DNA from: VFZN01 sp963709325
Lineage (GTDB): Bacteria > Acidobacteriota > Vicinamibacteria > Vicinamibacterales > UBA2999
NCBI GenBank assembly: GCA_963709325.1
Contig: CAVPVV010000001.1
Coordinates: forward strand, 124,001-188,000
Reading direction: 5' to 3'
Length of the DNA stretch: 64,000 nucleotides
Part shown: one piece after another, positions 20,591-29,759 of the stretch
How the letters are laid out: every line of letters starts with the position of its first letter
Position numbering within the stretch: the stretch's first letter is position 1
Notes under the pieces: generated by a model
Database searches by the model: none
Seen by the model: only the letters and a program-made list of their open reading frames with translations
Told to the model about the DNA's origin: nothing
Position numbers and translations under genes: made by a program

Positions 20591-21481
20591 CGCGGTCGCT
20601 ACCAGGAGTTCGTCGATCGCCCCGCGGCGGTCGGCGCGGGTGTTGATTGCGCGGCGCGCCGGCACTCGGTGAACCGAAAGACCCGCGGCCCGGGCCTCGG
20701 GACGGTTGAACAAATCCACAACCACCGGCGCGCTCGAGTTGCTGAGCACGACGTGGACCGAGCGCGCGGCGAGGGCGACGGCGATCTGCTGCAGGCGCGC
20801 CTGGTCCGCGACGTCGAAGCCGCGCGCCGTGTACGAGCGGAAGTTTGCGGTCGCGGTCAGCGGCGCGTACGGCGGATCGAAATAGACGAAGTCGCCCGGC
20901 GCGGCGCGATCCAACACCGTCTCGAACGGCGCGAGCGCGACGGTGATGCCGGCCCGGTTGAGCGCGGCCGACACGGCGCGGAGCAGATCGTGATCGGCAA
21001 TGCGTGGGTGCGCGTAGCGGCCGGGCGGCACGTTGAAGGCGCCCTGGCCGTTCACGCGGAACAGGCCGTTGTAGCCAGTGCGATTCAAGTAGATCAGCAT
21101 CGCGGCCAGGTCGGGACCGTAGGCATCGAGCGGTGAACCGGCTGCTTGCCATCGCCGGCGCGCCGGGTTGAAGCGCCGATCGCGCACGTTCCGGTAGTGT
21201 TCGGCGCCGCGTTGGTGATGGTGCTCCGCCAACTCGTCGAGGCAGCGCAGGACCTCGTTCACCGAATCCCGGACGCGCAGCCAGGTGGCAATCAGGTCGG
21301 CGTTCTCGTCGGTGAGGACGGCGGGGCGGTCGCCGAGCCTGCCGCTCGCGGCGAGATCGAAAAAGACAGCGCCGCTTCCGAGAAACGGCTCGTGGTACCG
21401 GCCGAAGGTGGCGGGGTAGAAGGGACGGAGGCGCGGGAGGAGCTGCCGCTTTCCGCCCGCCCACTTCAGGAACGGGCGCAC
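20567..21481 (-). CDS. dam: DNA adenine methylase (D12 class, Dam-like)
   Basis: 304 residues. FLKWAGGK at 4-11 and EPFLGSGAVFF at 31-41 form the AdoMet-binding site; the catalytic motif DPPY is at 202-205; motif GYNGLFRVN in between is typical of Dam. Predicted to methylate adenine N6, most likely in GATC. No restriction enzyme is beside it, so it looks like an orphan methylase with a regulatory or repair role. The GTG start at 21481 is supported by a TACAAT box 6 bases upstream, which suggests a leaderless transcript. The last codons and the stop lie within a repeat element. Confidence 0.9.
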   Translation of the reverse strand: MRPFLKWAGGKRQLLPRLRPFYPATFGRYHEPFLGSGAVFFDLAASGRLGDRPAVLTDENADLIATWLRVRDSVNEVLRCLDELAEHHHQRGAEHYRNVRDRRFNPARRRWQAAGSPLDAYGPDLAAMLIYLNRTGYNGLFRVNGQGAFNVPPGRYAHPRIADHDLLRAVSAALNRAGITVALAPFETVLDRAAPGDFVYFDPPYAPLTATANFRSYTARGFDVADQARLQQIAVALAARSVHVVLSNSSAPVVVDLFNRPEARAAGLSVHRVPARRAINTRADRRGAIDELLVATAAEVRGGN

Positions 21482-21487
21482 GAGGCG

Positions 21488-21493
21488 ATTGTA
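21488..21493 (-). promoter_or_regulatory. Putative leaderless -10 box (TACAAT) of dam
   Basis: TACAAT on the minus strand, 6 bases before the GTG start at 21481. No Shine-Dalgarno sequence is possible in this spacing, consistent with a leaderless mRNA. Confidence 0.5.
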
Positions 21494-21572
21494 CAGGCGG
21501 TCCTGCGGGCCGTAGGCGGCGCTGCGCGCGCTGCGGACCTAGCTGCTGGCTCGGTGGCCGCCGCCGCGTGGC

Positions 21573-22046
21573 CTACACGGTTTCGCCCTCCACCCACCAC
21601 CACAGCGCGAGCGCTGACGAGAGCAGCACCACACCGAGGATCAACGTCTGCGCCTGCGACGCCAGCTCGCTCGTCCACGGCGCGAACGTCGTCACCGCCG
21701 TCGCGACCGTCCCGACGTCCACCGAGAACCAGCCGAACGACCAGAGCAACCCCACCACGCCGCTCAGCGCGACCAGGCACCCGGCGGCGATCGCGACGTT
21801 GAACCCGGCGTCCACGAACTGCTCGACGCGCCAGCGTTCCTGCTGCACCCGCCGCATCACCTGCGCCGTAAAGGCCTCTGGCGGCGCCGGGACCTCGCGC
21901 GCGAGCAGCAAGCGATCGACCGCGCGTGCCAGCTCCACGCGCGCCTGACAGCTCGCGCACCCCGCGACGTGGGCTTGCGCGTCCGGCGTCACCGGCTCGC
22001 CGTCGGCCAGCGCTTCGATCAGCTCGTCGAGATCCTCGCAGCGCAC
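21573..22046 (-). CDS. Anti-sigma factor with putative zinc finger (zf-HC2)
   Basis: 157 residues from a GTG one base after the sigma factor stop. N-terminal anti-sigma zinc-finger motif HVAGCASC (His-x3-Cys-x2-Cys) at about residues 26-33, then a helix, then two hydrophobic segments (about 85-108 and 132-152). It probably holds the adjacent ECF sigma factor at the membrane until a signal releases it. The order sigma then anti-sigma and their near-overlap support the pairing. Confidence 0.85.
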   Translation of the reverse strand: MRCEDLDELIEALADGEPVTPDAQAHVAGCASCQARVELARAVDRLLLAREVPAPPEAFTAQVMRRVQQERWRVEQFVDAGFNVAIAAGCLVALSGVVGLLWSFGWFSVDVGTVATAVTTFAPWTSELASQAQTLILGVVLLSSALALWWWVEGETV

Positions 22047-22047
22047 G

Positions 22048-22599
22048 TCAGCGATACTCCGTTTCGAGCAGGTGCCGCAGCTGCCGTTTCGCGCGGTGCA
22101 AGTGCGTCTTCACCGTCCCCAGAGGAAGGTTCAGCGCCGCGGCCAGTTCCTCGTACTGCATCCCCTTCAAGTAGTGCCCGTTGACGAGCACCTGGTAGTT
22201 CGTCGGCAAGCGCTGGAGCGCCTTCTCGATGCGATCCCGCAGCGTCATCTCGTCGAACTGCCGGTCCGCCGCCCCGAATTCGCGCGGCACCTCGCCCGTC
22301 CCCTCGAGAGGCTCGGTGACCGGCTGCCGCCGCTCGGCCATCAGCACGTTGACGACGATCCGGTAGATCCAGGTCGAGATCCGGGACTCGCCCCGAAACG
22401 ACGGCAAGCCGCGGTAGACCCGGACGAACACGTCCTGGGCGACTTCCTCCGCCCGTCCGCGGTCCGTGATGCTCCGCGCCACGAGCGCGAAGACCAGCCC
22501 CTTGTAGCGTTCGACCAACTCGCGAAACGCCTGTTCGTCGGCCTCCCGGCATCGCTCGATGAGCTGCTGCTCGGAGGTCGCGTCCATCAACGGTTCCAT
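22048..22599 (-). CDS. ECF-family RNA polymerase sigma factor
   Basis: 183 residues from the ATG at 22599. Sigma-70 region 2 (DEQAFRELVERYKGLVF ... AEEVAQDVFVRVYRGL ... ISTWIYRIVVNV) and region 4 (LPTNYQVLVNGHYLKGMQYE, then LNLPLGTVKTHLHRAKRQL) are complete, and region 3 is absent, as in ECF factors. The frame is open further upstream but not protein-like. A TCTAAT sequence overlaps the first ATG, so the second ATG at 22587 (MDATSEQQ) is a serious alternative start. Target regulon unknown; divergent from a small membrane protein gene. Confidence 0.92.
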   Translation of the reverse strand: MEPLMDATSEQQLIERCREADEQAFRELVERYKGLVFALVARSITDRGRAEEVAQDVFVRVYRGLPSFRGESRISTWIYRIVVNVLMAERRQPVTEPLEGTGEVPREFGAADRQFDEMTLRDRIEKALQRLPTNYQVLVNGHYLKGMQYEELAAALNLPLGTVKTHLHRAKRQLRHLLETEYR

Positions 22600-22735
22600 T
22601 AGAGCGGTCGCAGCGGCACATTGTTTCACCGTCTGGTGCCCCGGCCCCCAAGCGGTTTCGGCTGCCGTGAAACAAATCCCGCCGGAGGTCGGTCTAACCC
22701 CACAAACGCCCTGGTTGCGCAACAAGGAGCACTGG

Positions 22736-23149
22736 ATGAGTGGAGAAGAGGTCTCGGTCGCGCTGGTGAGCCTCGGCACGCTGGTCGCCGGGGTCGTTGT
22801 CATCGTCGTCGGCCTGAACTACCGCGCCCGCCTGCGGGAGTTGCGGCACAAGGAGCGGCTGGCGATGATCGAGCGCGGGCTGCTGCCGGCGCCGGAGTTC
22901 GAGGCCGGAAGCGTCGCCACGGCGGCCAGCCAGCGCTCGCTGTCGCTGGGTATCATCGTTGTCGGTCTCGGCCTGGGCCTCACGGTTCTCATCGGAATCG
23001 CTGGCGGCGCGCTCGACGTCGGCCTCGGTGTCGGCGGCGCTATCGCCATTCTCGGCGCCGCGTTCATCGTTCGCAGCATCTACGCCACCCCGACTGGCCG
23101 CCGCGACGTGGCGGTGCCACCCACCACGCCCGACAAGCCCGCGTTCTGA
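22736..23149 (+). CDS. Small membrane protein (DUF6249-like)
   Basis: 137 residues; the ATG at 22736 has AAGGAG 7 bases upstream. One N-terminal membrane helix (SVALVSLGTLVAGVVVIVVGL), a basic stretch RARLRELRHKERLAMIERGL typical of DUF6249-type proteins, and two further hydrophobic, glycine-rich segments. Located divergently from the ECF sigma/anti-sigma pair, so it may be in the same response; this is inference from context. Confidence 0.8.
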   Translation: MSGEEVSVALVSLGTLVAGVVVIVVGLNYRARLRELRHKERLAMIERGLLPAPEFEAGSVATAASQRSLSLGIIVVGLGLGLTVLIGIAGGALDVGLGVGGAIAILGAAFIVRSIYATPTGRRDVAVPPTTPDKPAF

Positions 23150-23185
23150 TCCAAAGACTTGCGTCCCGACGGCACCGGCGGCACG

Positions 23186-23791
23186 ATGCGCCGAATGCGC
23201 GGCGCAGCCGGTCTGTTCACCCACACCAATTTCCTGCCCCGCGACCGGCTTCGCACGATCACGCCTGTTCTGGAAGCGGCGCCCGGTGAGCTGGCGGCGA
23301 TTCAGCCGGTGGTCGGCGGTGGCTTGTCAGCGAACGAAGAAGTACGCCGTGCCTGGGAGATCGAACTCGCCGACGACCTCCACGAAGATCTGGTCAGCCG
23401 GATCCACGCTCTGCACCCAGAGGTCGAATCCTTCTTTGCGCAGTCCCTCGAGCCGTGCGAAGCGGTTGCGGCGCTTCGGTATCCACCCGGGGCCTTCTAT
23501 CGCACCCACCGTGATGTCGCGGCGCAACCGGACGCGCACCAATTGCACCGTCGCGCCGTTTCAATCGTCGTGTTCCTCAACTCCGGAGCGCCTGTTCCGA
23601 GAGCGGCATTTACCGGCGGAGCGCTGCGACTGCACGATACGGACGATGCATGCGGCTCGTGGCGAGACGTAGTGCCGGTGGCGGGGATGCTGATCGCGTT
23701 TCGGTCCGATGTTCTGCATGAGGTGCTTCCCGTGGCGACCGGGACTCGCCTGTCGGTAGTCACCTGGCTCGCGCGCGCAGGCCGAGCGTGA
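23186..23791 (+). CDS. 2-oxoglutarate/Fe(II)-dependent oxygenase (prolyl 4-hydroxylase-like)
   Basis: 201 residues. The Fe(II)-binding triad is visible: His and Asp in FYRTHRDV, and the distal His in SDVLHEVLPV, followed by an Arg (TRLSVVTW) for 2-oxoglutarate. The pattern matches the 2OG-FeII_Oxy_3 family, which hydroxylates proteins or small molecules. The ATG at 23186 is used; a TTG at 23159 would add nine residues without family support. No RBS is clear. No obvious substrate among neighbours. Confidence 0.85.
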   Translation: MRRMRGAAGLFTHTNFLPRDRLRTITPVLEAAPGELAAIQPVVGGGLSANEEVRRAWEIELADDLHEDLVSRIHALHPEVESFFAQSLEPCEAVAALRYPPGAFYRTHRDVAAQPDAHQLHRRAVSIVVFLNSGAPVPRAAFTGGALRLHDTDDACGSWRDVVPVAGMLIAFRSDVLHEVLPVATGTRLSVVTWLARAGRA

Positions 23792-23909
23792 CACGCTAGC
23801 TCGTCAGGCCTGCGAGGCATCCCATCACCGGCCCCGGATCGTCAAACGTCGCGGTAAACGGTCCTAGCGAGCAGTCCGTAACCGGGTCATACTCAGCCCG
23901 ACGGTACCC

Positions 23910-26099
23910 ATGCTGCGCACAGGCCTCCGCCGATCGATCGTCACCGCGGCCCTGATCGTCGGGGCCATTGTCGCCGCCTCGGCCTCGAGCTGGCCCGAGT
24001 GGCGCGGGCCCTCGCGGGACGGCCGCTCGAACGAAACCGGCCTGCCCGAAAAATGGTCGCCGCAAGGAGAGAACCTCGCCTGGAAAGTGCCGTACGGCAG
24101 CCGCTCTTCGCCCGTGGCATATGGCAACCGCCTCTACATCAACACCACCGTCGGCGACCTCGCCAACACTCAGGAGCGTCTCGTCGCCCTGGATGCCCAG
24201 TCCGGCAAAGTGCTCTGGGAGCGGCGTTTCAGCGTCTACCTGAGCGACGTGCCGCAGCACCGCGCCGCGTGGGCCTCGCCGGCGATCGATCCCGTCACCG
24301 GCAACGTCTACGTCTTCACCGTCGGCGCGCAACTCTTCTGCGTGTCGGCGGACGGCAAGGTCCTCTGGGACCGGTCGCTTCCCGAGGACTTCGGGGCAGT
24401 CACCACGCACGGCGGACGGACCACCTCACCGATCGTCGAAGGCGACCTGGTCATCCTCAACACACTGGTGCTGGCCTGGGGCGACCTGAACCGGCCCGGC
24501 AATCGCTACTTCGCCTTCGACAAGCGGACTGGCCAGACCGTGTGGGTCAGCTCACCGCAGGCGCGTCACTACGACACCAACTACTCGACGCCGATCGTCG
24601 TGGACCTTCCGCAGGGCCGGGCGTTGATCGTCGGCGGCACCGACGGCGCCTATCACGCGCTGCGTGTGAACACCGGCGAAAAGATCTGGACCGTCGAGGT
24701 CAGCAAGCGCGCGATCCTCAACAGCGCGGTCTTCCGCGACAACGTCGCGTACATCACCCATGGCGAAGAGAACATGGACACCACCGAAATGGGAATGGTG
24801 GCGGCCATCGATCCAACGAAGTCCGGCGCCCTGACGAAGGACGCGTTCAAGTGGGTGACGCGCGGCTTCCTTCCGAGCTTCGCCTCGCCGGTGATCGACG
24901 CGGAGCGCCTGTACACGATGGACAACAGCGCCATCCTCGGCGCCTTCGATTTGAAGACGGGCGCGGAGCTCTGGACGAAAACGCTCGGCACGCTGCAGAA
25001 GGGATCGCCGGTGCTCGCCGATGGCAAGCTGTACGTCGGGACCGAGAACGGGAAGTTCTACATTCTGAGGCCCTCGCAGAGCAGCGTCGAGGTGCTCGAC
25101 GAGGATCTGCTCGGCACCGCAGCCCAGCCCGAAGCCATCATCGCGTCGCCCATCGTCGCCGACGGTCGCGTCTACGTGGCGTCGATGGACAACCTGTATG
25201 CGATCGGCGCTCGCAAGGCCACGCCTGCCGGCCGGACGCCGGCGGTGCTGCCGGCGTCGAGCGAGCCTGTGGCCGCCGTGCAGGTCGCACCCTACGACGT
25301 GCTGCTTGCGCCGGGAGCGAAACAGCAGTTCACACTCCGGCTGTTCGATGCGAAAGGCGCGTTTGTTCGCGAGGAGGCGGCGACCGCGTCGTGGGCGCCA
25401 GACCAGGTGAAGGGCGCCGTAGATGCGAAGGGTGTGTTCACGGCCGGTGACGGCAACTCGGCTGGACTCCTGAAGGCCACGGTTGGCGGAATCACGGGCC
25501 AGGCGCGCGTGCGCGTCGTCGCGCCGCTGCCGTGGAGCTTCGACTTCGAGAACCCGGGAGCCGAGGCCCCGCCGGCATGGTGGGTCGGAGCGCCGACCAA
25601 GCTGTTCCAGCGGACCGTCGAAGGTGTTGGCAACGTCCTGGTGAGGCCGCGCGACGATACCGTCGGCCGGCGCGCGAAGGTGCTCCTCGGACCCGCGAAC
25701 TGGTCGGGATACACCGTCGAAGTAGACGTGCGCGGCCGGGAACAGCGGCGCCAGCGCGGTGACGCCGGCGTCATCAACCAGCGCTACGCGCTCGTGTTGT
25801 TCGGCAACGGCCAGAAGCTCGAGCTCCAGCCGTGGCAGGCCGCCGACGAGATGACCGTGCGCGTGCCGTTCAAATGGGACGCCGACACCTGGTACCGAAT
25901 AAAGCTCCGTGTCGACAACCAGCCGAACGGGACGACGCTCGTTCGCGGGAAGGTCTGGAAGAGCGGCGATGCTGAGCCGTCGGCGTGGACGATCGAGAAG
26001 AGCGATCCGATCGGACACCGGGAAGGAAGCCCGGGGCTCTACGGCGACGGCATCTCCGAGGTCTACTTCGACAATTTGAAGGTGTATAAAAACCAGTAG
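23910..26099 (+). CDS. Secreted PQQ-like beta-propeller protein with C-terminal carbohydrate-binding-like domain
   Basis: 729 residues with a signal peptide ending near ASASS. Residues about 28-430 form an eight-bladed PQQ-like propeller with repeated GxxxW and DGxVYV motifs (SPVAYGNRLYINT, TGQTVWVSS, DGRVYVASMDNLYA). A linker with a Big-like segment (VAPYDVLLAPGAKQQFTL) leads to a C-terminal beta-sandwich of about 200 residues (WSFDFENPGAEAPP ... YFDNLKVYKN) resembling LamG/DUF1080-type domains. Without the tryptophan docking and calcium ligands of quinoproteins, enzyme activity cannot be claimed. First of three related genes. Confidence 0.85.
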   Translation: MLRTGLRRSIVTAALIVGAIVAASASSWPEWRGPSRDGRSNETGLPEKWSPQGENLAWKVPYGSRSSPVAYGNRLYINTTVGDLANTQERLVALDAQSGKVLWERRFSVYLSDVPQHRAAWASPAIDPVTGNVYVFTVGAQLFCVSADGKVLWDRSLPEDFGAVTTHGGRTTSPIVEGDLVILNTLVLAWGDLNRPGNRYFAFDKRTGQTVWVSSPQARHYDTNYSTPIVVDLPQGRALIVGGTDGAYHALRVNTGEKIWTVEVSKRAILNSAVFRDNVAYITHGEENMDTTEMGMVAAIDPTKSGALTKDAFKWVTRGFLPSFASPVIDAERLYTMDNSAILGAFDLKTGAELWTKTLGTLQKGSPVLADGKLYVGTENGKFYILRPSQSSVEVLDEDLLGTAAQPEAIIASPIVADGRVYVASMDNLYAIGARKATPAGRTPAVLPASSEPVAAVQVAPYDVLLAPGAKQQFTLRLFDAKGAFVREEAATASWAPDQVKGAVDAKGVFTAGDGNSAGLLKATVGGITGQARVRVVAPLPWSFDFENPGAEAPPAWWVGAPTKLFQRTVEGVGNVLVRPRDDTVGRRAKVLLGPANWSGYTVEVDVRGREQRRQRGDAGVINQRYALVLFGNGQKLELQPWQAADEMTVRVPFKWDADTWYRIKLRVDNQPNGTTLVRGKVWKSGDAEPSAWTIEKSDPIGHREGSPGLYGDGISEVYFDNLKVYKNQ

Positions 26100-26138
26100 G
26101 TGTCAGGCTCTCGGCTCTGGGCTGACCCGTACAGCCAT

Positions 26139-27572
26139 ATGCGCAATCCTCTTGCTCTGATTCTGGCTCTCTCCGCCACAGCCGCGCTGTCAGCCGCCGA
26201 TTGGCCGATGTGGGGCGGGACGCCCTCACGCAACATGGTGTCCCCGATGACCGGCGCGCCCACCGAGTGGGACGTCAAGTCGGGGAAGAACGTGAAGTGG
26301 GTGGCCGATCTCGGCTCGCAGTCCTACGGCAATCCGTCGGTTGGCGGCGGCGTGGTGATCATCGGCACGAACAACGAGCTGGCCCGCGATCCGAAGCAGC
26401 CCGGCGATCGCGGCGTGGTGATGGCGTTTCGCGAGTCGACCGGTGAGTTCCTCTGGCAGGCGGCGTTCGACAAGCTGTCGTCGGGCCGGGCCAACGACTG
26501 GCCGTTTCAGGGCATCGCCAGCTCGCCGCTGATCATGGACGGGGTCGCCTACTTCACGTCGAACCGCGGCCAGGTCGTGGCCGTGGACATCGACGGATTC
26601 CAGGATGGGACCAACGACGGGCCGATCAAGGACGAGAAGCTCACCGGCAAGAACGATCCCGACTTCATCTGGATCTTCGACATGATGGAGGAGGTCGGCT
26701 CGTTCCCGCACAACCTCTCCAACTCTTCCCCGGTCGTCTACCAGAACCTGCTCTTCGTCAATACCTCGAACGGCCAGGACGAGAGCCACGTCAACATCCC
26801 GTCACCGAAGGCGCCGGCGATCATCGCCATCGATCGGAACACCGGCAAGCTGGTGTGGGAGGACAACTCGGTCGAGGACCGGATCCTGCACGGGCAGTGG
26901 TCCACGCCGTCGGTCGGGGAAGTTGGCGGGGTCGTCCAGGTCGTCCACGCCCAGGGCGACGGCTGGGTCCGCGGCTACGAGGCGCTCACCGGCAAGAAGC
27001 TGTGGGAGTTCGACACCAATCCCAAGGACTCGGTCTGGCCGAAGACGCGGAACGAGGTGATCAGCACGCCGGTCATCTACGAAAACGTCGTCTACATCGC
27101 CAACGGCCAGGACCCGGAGCACGGCGAGGGAGTCGGCCACGCCTACGCAATTGACGCGACCAAGCGCGGCGACATCACCCAGAGCGGCAAGATCTGGCAG
27201 TACGACAAGATTCGCCGGTCTATCTCCACCGCCGCGATCAAGGACGGCCTCATATACCTGGCCGACTTCAGCGGCTTCTTCCACTGCCTGGATCTGAAGA
27301 CCGGCCAGCCGTACTGGACGCACGACATGTTCGCGGCGGTGTGGAGCTCGCCGATGATCATCGGCGACAAGGTCTATCTCGGAGACGAGGACGGCGACGT
27401 CGTTGTCGTCGAGCACAGCAAGACGCTGAAAGTGGTCTCCGAGCAGAACATGGGGAGCGCCGTCTACTCGACGGTGGTGCCGGCCAACGGCGCGATTTTC
27501 ATCATGAACCGCAACCAGCTCTGGAAGCTCGAGCAGGGCGCCACCTACCAGAAACCAAGCGCCCCGAGGTAA
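26139..27572 (+). CDS. Secreted PQQ-binding-like beta-propeller protein
   Basis: 477 residues; ATG at 26139 opens a signal peptide (MRNPLALILALSATAALSA). The mature part starts ADWPMWGGTPSRNMVS, the usual beginning of this outer-propeller family, followed by about seven W-motif blades (TGEFLWQA, TGKLVWED, TGKKLWEF, TGQPYWTHD). Likely periplasmic. Forty bases after the previous propeller gene, so probably the same operon. Followed at the stop codon by an inverted-repeat element (27573-27734). Substrate or role unknown. Confidence 0.85.
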   Translation: MRNPLALILALSATAALSAADWPMWGGTPSRNMVSPMTGAPTEWDVKSGKNVKWVADLGSQSYGNPSVGGGVVIIGTNNELARDPKQPGDRGVVMAFRESTGEFLWQAAFDKLSSGRANDWPFQGIASSPLIMDGVAYFTSNRGQVVAVDIDGFQDGTNDGPIKDEKLTGKNDPDFIWIFDMMEEVGSFPHNLSNSSPVVYQNLLFVNTSNGQDESHVNIPSPKAPAIIAIDRNTGKLVWEDNSVEDRILHGQWSTPSVGEVGGVVQVVHAQGDGWVRGYEALTGKKLWEFDTNPKDSVWPKTRNEVISTPVIYENVVYIANGQDPEHGEGVGHAYAIDATKRGDITQSGKIWQYDKIRRSISTAAIKDGLIYLADFSGFFHCLDLKTGQPYWTHDMFAAVWSSPMIIGDKVYLGDEDGDVVVVEHSKTLKVVSEQNMGSAVYSTVVPANGAIFIMNRNQLWKLEQGATYQKPSAPR

Positions 27573-27734
27573 AAGAAACCGCGAAGGCACGAAGGACACG
27601 AAGGAAGACACGAAGACTCTCCTGGCGTGTCACGCGGTTCACGCGCTCTTTCTGACAAGGATCACGCGTGCTTCCGCGAATAGACTTCGTGGGTCCTTCG
27701 TCTTCTTCGTGCCTTCGTGGTTTCTGTCGTGACG
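27573..27734. repeat. Inverted-repeat element with ACGAAGG arms (copy 1)
   Basis: Left arm from the base after the TAA stop: AAGAAACCGCGAAGGCACGAAGG and ACACGAAG units (27573-27617). Right arm 27684-27730 is the inverse (CTTCGTGCCTTCGTGGTTTC). The centre includes, on the minus strand, GGAAGCACGCGTGATCC. The second copy at 52290-52411 has the same arms and the same AAGCACGCGTGA core, so this is a true dispersed element of about 125-160 bp. Confidence 0.7.
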
Positions 27735-28862
27735 ATGCGACGACGTGACTTCCTTTCGGTGTTGACGCTGGCGGGACTGTCGCCGGCAGTGCTGCGGGTG
27801 CAGGGGACAGTCGCTCGCGCGGCGGCGGAAGCGTGGCCGCAGTTCCGGGGGACGCCGTCGCTCACCGGTCTTTCGTCCACCACCATTGGCGCTCAGCCGA
27901 AGCTCGCCTGGACGTGGGAAGGCGGCGAAGGGTTCGACTCCAGTCCGGCCGTCCTCGACGGCATCGTTTACATCGGTGCGGCGACCGGCGAACTGGTCGC
28001 GATTGGTCTCACCGACGGCAAGTTGCGTTGGAAATACAAGGCCGGCGAGTCGATCGGCGAGTCGTCGCCTGCCGTCGCTGACGGCCGCGTTTACATCGGG
28101 GACCTTGACGGCGTCCTGCATGCGGTGTCGATCGCCGACGGCAAGCCGGCCTGGACGTTCAAGACGAAGTCCGAGATCAAGTCTTCACCGGTTGTGGCCG
28201 GTGACCTCGTGCTGATCGGGTCCTACGACGGCTCGCTGTACGCGCTCGGCGCCGCCGACGGGAAGCAGCGCTGGGCGTTCGAAACCGAGAACTACGTGCA
28301 CGGCGTGCCGTGCATCGTCAACGGCGTGGCTCACTTCGCTGGCTGCGACGAAGTGTTCCACGCCGTGCGGCTGTCGGACGGCAAGGAGGTGTACAACACC
28401 TCGGCGACCGCCTACACCGGCGCGTCGGTGTGCGTGGTCGACAACGTCGCGTACTTCGGTACTTTCGACAACCAGGTGATCGCGCTGGACCTGGCGAAAC
28501 GCGCGGTGCGCTGGCGGTACGAGCACCCGGATCGCAAGTTCCCGTACTACTCGTCAGCGTCGGTGCTCGATGGCACGGTGATCCTCGGGGGCCGCGACCG
28601 GATGGTCCACGCCCTCGACGCGACGACCGGCAAACCGAAGTGGGAGTACATGAGCCGCGCCCGGATCGATTCGTCGCCGGCGATTGCCGGAACGCGCGCG
28701 TTCGTGGGCAGCAGCGACGGCAGGCTCTACGCGCTCGACCTGGCCAGTGGAAAAGTGGTGTGGCAGCACGAGGACGGAGCCGCCCTGACGAGTTCGCCCG
28801 CGCTCGCCTCGGGCCGCGTTGTCATCGGCTCCACGGAAGGCCGCGTCCTCTGCTTCGAGTGA
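27735..28862 (+). CDS. TAT-exported PQQ-like beta-propeller protein
   Basis: 375 residues. MRRRDFLSVLTLAGLSPAVL carries a twin-arginine motif (RRDFL), so it is likely exported folded, perhaps with a cofactor. The rest is a regular seven- or eight-bladed propeller of the BamB/PQQ-repeat type (SPAVLDGIVYIGAATGELVA, DGRVYIGDLDGVLHAV, DGSLYALGAADGKQRW, GRLYALDLASGKVVWQHE). The TAT signal sets it apart from the two Sec-type propellers upstream. Confidence 0.87.
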   Translation: MRRRDFLSVLTLAGLSPAVLRVQGTVARAAAEAWPQFRGTPSLTGLSSTTIGAQPKLAWTWEGGEGFDSSPAVLDGIVYIGAATGELVAIGLTDGKLRWKYKAGESIGESSPAVADGRVYIGDLDGVLHAVSIADGKPAWTFKTKSEIKSSPVVAGDLVLIGSYDGSLYALGAADGKQRWAFETENYVHGVPCIVNGVAHFAGCDEVFHAVRLSDGKEVYNTSATAYTGASVCVVDNVAYFGTFDNQVIALDLAKRAVRWRYEHPDRKFPYYSSASVLDGTVILGGRDRMVHALDATTGKPKWEYMSRARIDSSPAIAGTRAFVGSSDGRLYALDLASGKVVWQHEDGAALTSSPALASGRVVIGSTEGRVLCFE

Positions 28863-28898
28863 GGCGCCGGAATGGGAGCTCTTGCCAGTCCCAACGTG

Positions 28899-29708
28899 CT
28901 ACTTGAACTCGACCATCACCATCGGACCGTCAATCTTTATTCCCTTCACGTCCTTCAAATACGGCTTCACTTCCGACAATGATGCGCCCGGGGCGACCTT
29001 GCCCTGCAGCGCCTTCAGCTTTTCCTGATCCTGGAAAAGCAGGCCGAGATCGAGATCGAGCAACGTGAGGCGCGAGCCGTTCACGTACTCGGCGTTGGTC
29101 TTGACGATCGAGCCGAGCACCTCGAGTTCGATGTTCACCTTGAAGCCGTCGAACATCGTCTTGACCATGTTCAGCACGGTCGGGTCCGTCAGATCTGGCC
29201 CGCCCTGGGGCATCTGCTTGTCGGCCGGCACCGGCTTGTCCTGGAACTCCACGGTGAGCGTCGAGGTCGAACCGTTCCGCTTCAACACGAACTTCACCGG
29301 GTTCTCCGGCGGCTGCGCGGCGCCTCCGCCGAAGGGGTTGTCGCTGGTGCTCCCCGACATGCTCGGGTCCTGGCTGACCGCCACCTGGTTGATGTCCTCG
29401 AACGCGAAGATCGCCTTCGTCCCCTCGAAGGTGCCGGCCTTGGCCGGCTCGGCTGAGACGAGCCGCACTCCCTTGCCCATGCGCTCGGCCGTCCGCTTGA
29501 GGTCGGCCTCGTTCACTGTGCTGGCGCCGCCCTGGCCGGGCGGCGTCATCCCCGGCATCATCGCCTTCATGGCGCCGGTATTGACCAGCGTCGCCTGTTC
29601 GATGGTGCCGCTGCCATCGGGCTTGACCTTAATCAGCGTGGAGCTGTTGATGCAGCCCGCCAATGTGGCCGATGCCGCGACCAGCAGCAGGGCACGAAGA
29701 GTGCGCAT
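28899..29708 (-). CDS. Hypothetical lipoprotein
   Basis: 269 residues. Signal peptide with lipobox LAGC (cleavage before Cys18). The N-terminal mature part INSSTLIKVKPDGSGTIEQA suggests a beta-rich secreted domain; a Gly/Pro-rich linker follows in the middle (DNPFGGGAAQPPENP). No enzyme motif seen. ATG at 29708 has GGAGG upstream. Convergent with the propeller gene and divergent from an SDR gene. Confidence 0.8.
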   Translation of the reverse strand: MRTLRALLLVAASATLAGCINSSTLIKVKPDGSGTIEQATLVNTGAMKAMMPGMTPPGQGGASTVNEADLKRTAERMGKGVRLVSAEPAKAGTFEGTKAIFAFEDINQVAVSQDPSMSGSTSDNPFGGGAAQPPENPVKFVLKRNGSTSTLTVEFQDKPVPADKQMPQGGPDLTDPTVLNMVKTMFDGFKVNIELEVLGSIVKTNAEYVNGSRLTLLDLDLGLLFQDQEKLKALQGKVAPGASLSEVKPYLKDVKGIKIDGPMVMVEFK

Positions 29709-29748
29709 GGAACCTCCAGTTCAGGGACGCTTCGGACCCATCATACCT

Positions 29749-29754
29749 ATACTC
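29749..29754 (+). promoter_or_regulatory. Putative leaderless -10 box (TATACT)
   Basis: TATACT five bases before the ATG at 29760 of the SDR gene; close to the TATAAT consensus. No ribosome binding site fits, so the mRNA is predicted to be leaderless. Confidence 0.55.
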
Positions 29755-29759
29755 TCGGC

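Noticed and set aside
20567..21481. Restriction-modification system around the Dam-like gene
   Set aside because: No restriction endonuclease or specificity gene lies next to it; neighbours are a zinc-ribbon protein and a sigma/anti-sigma pair.
24552..26018. 488-codon minus-strand frame opposite the first propeller gene
   Set aside because: Antisense shadow; composition is Arg/His/Asp-rich, with no signal peptide or motif.
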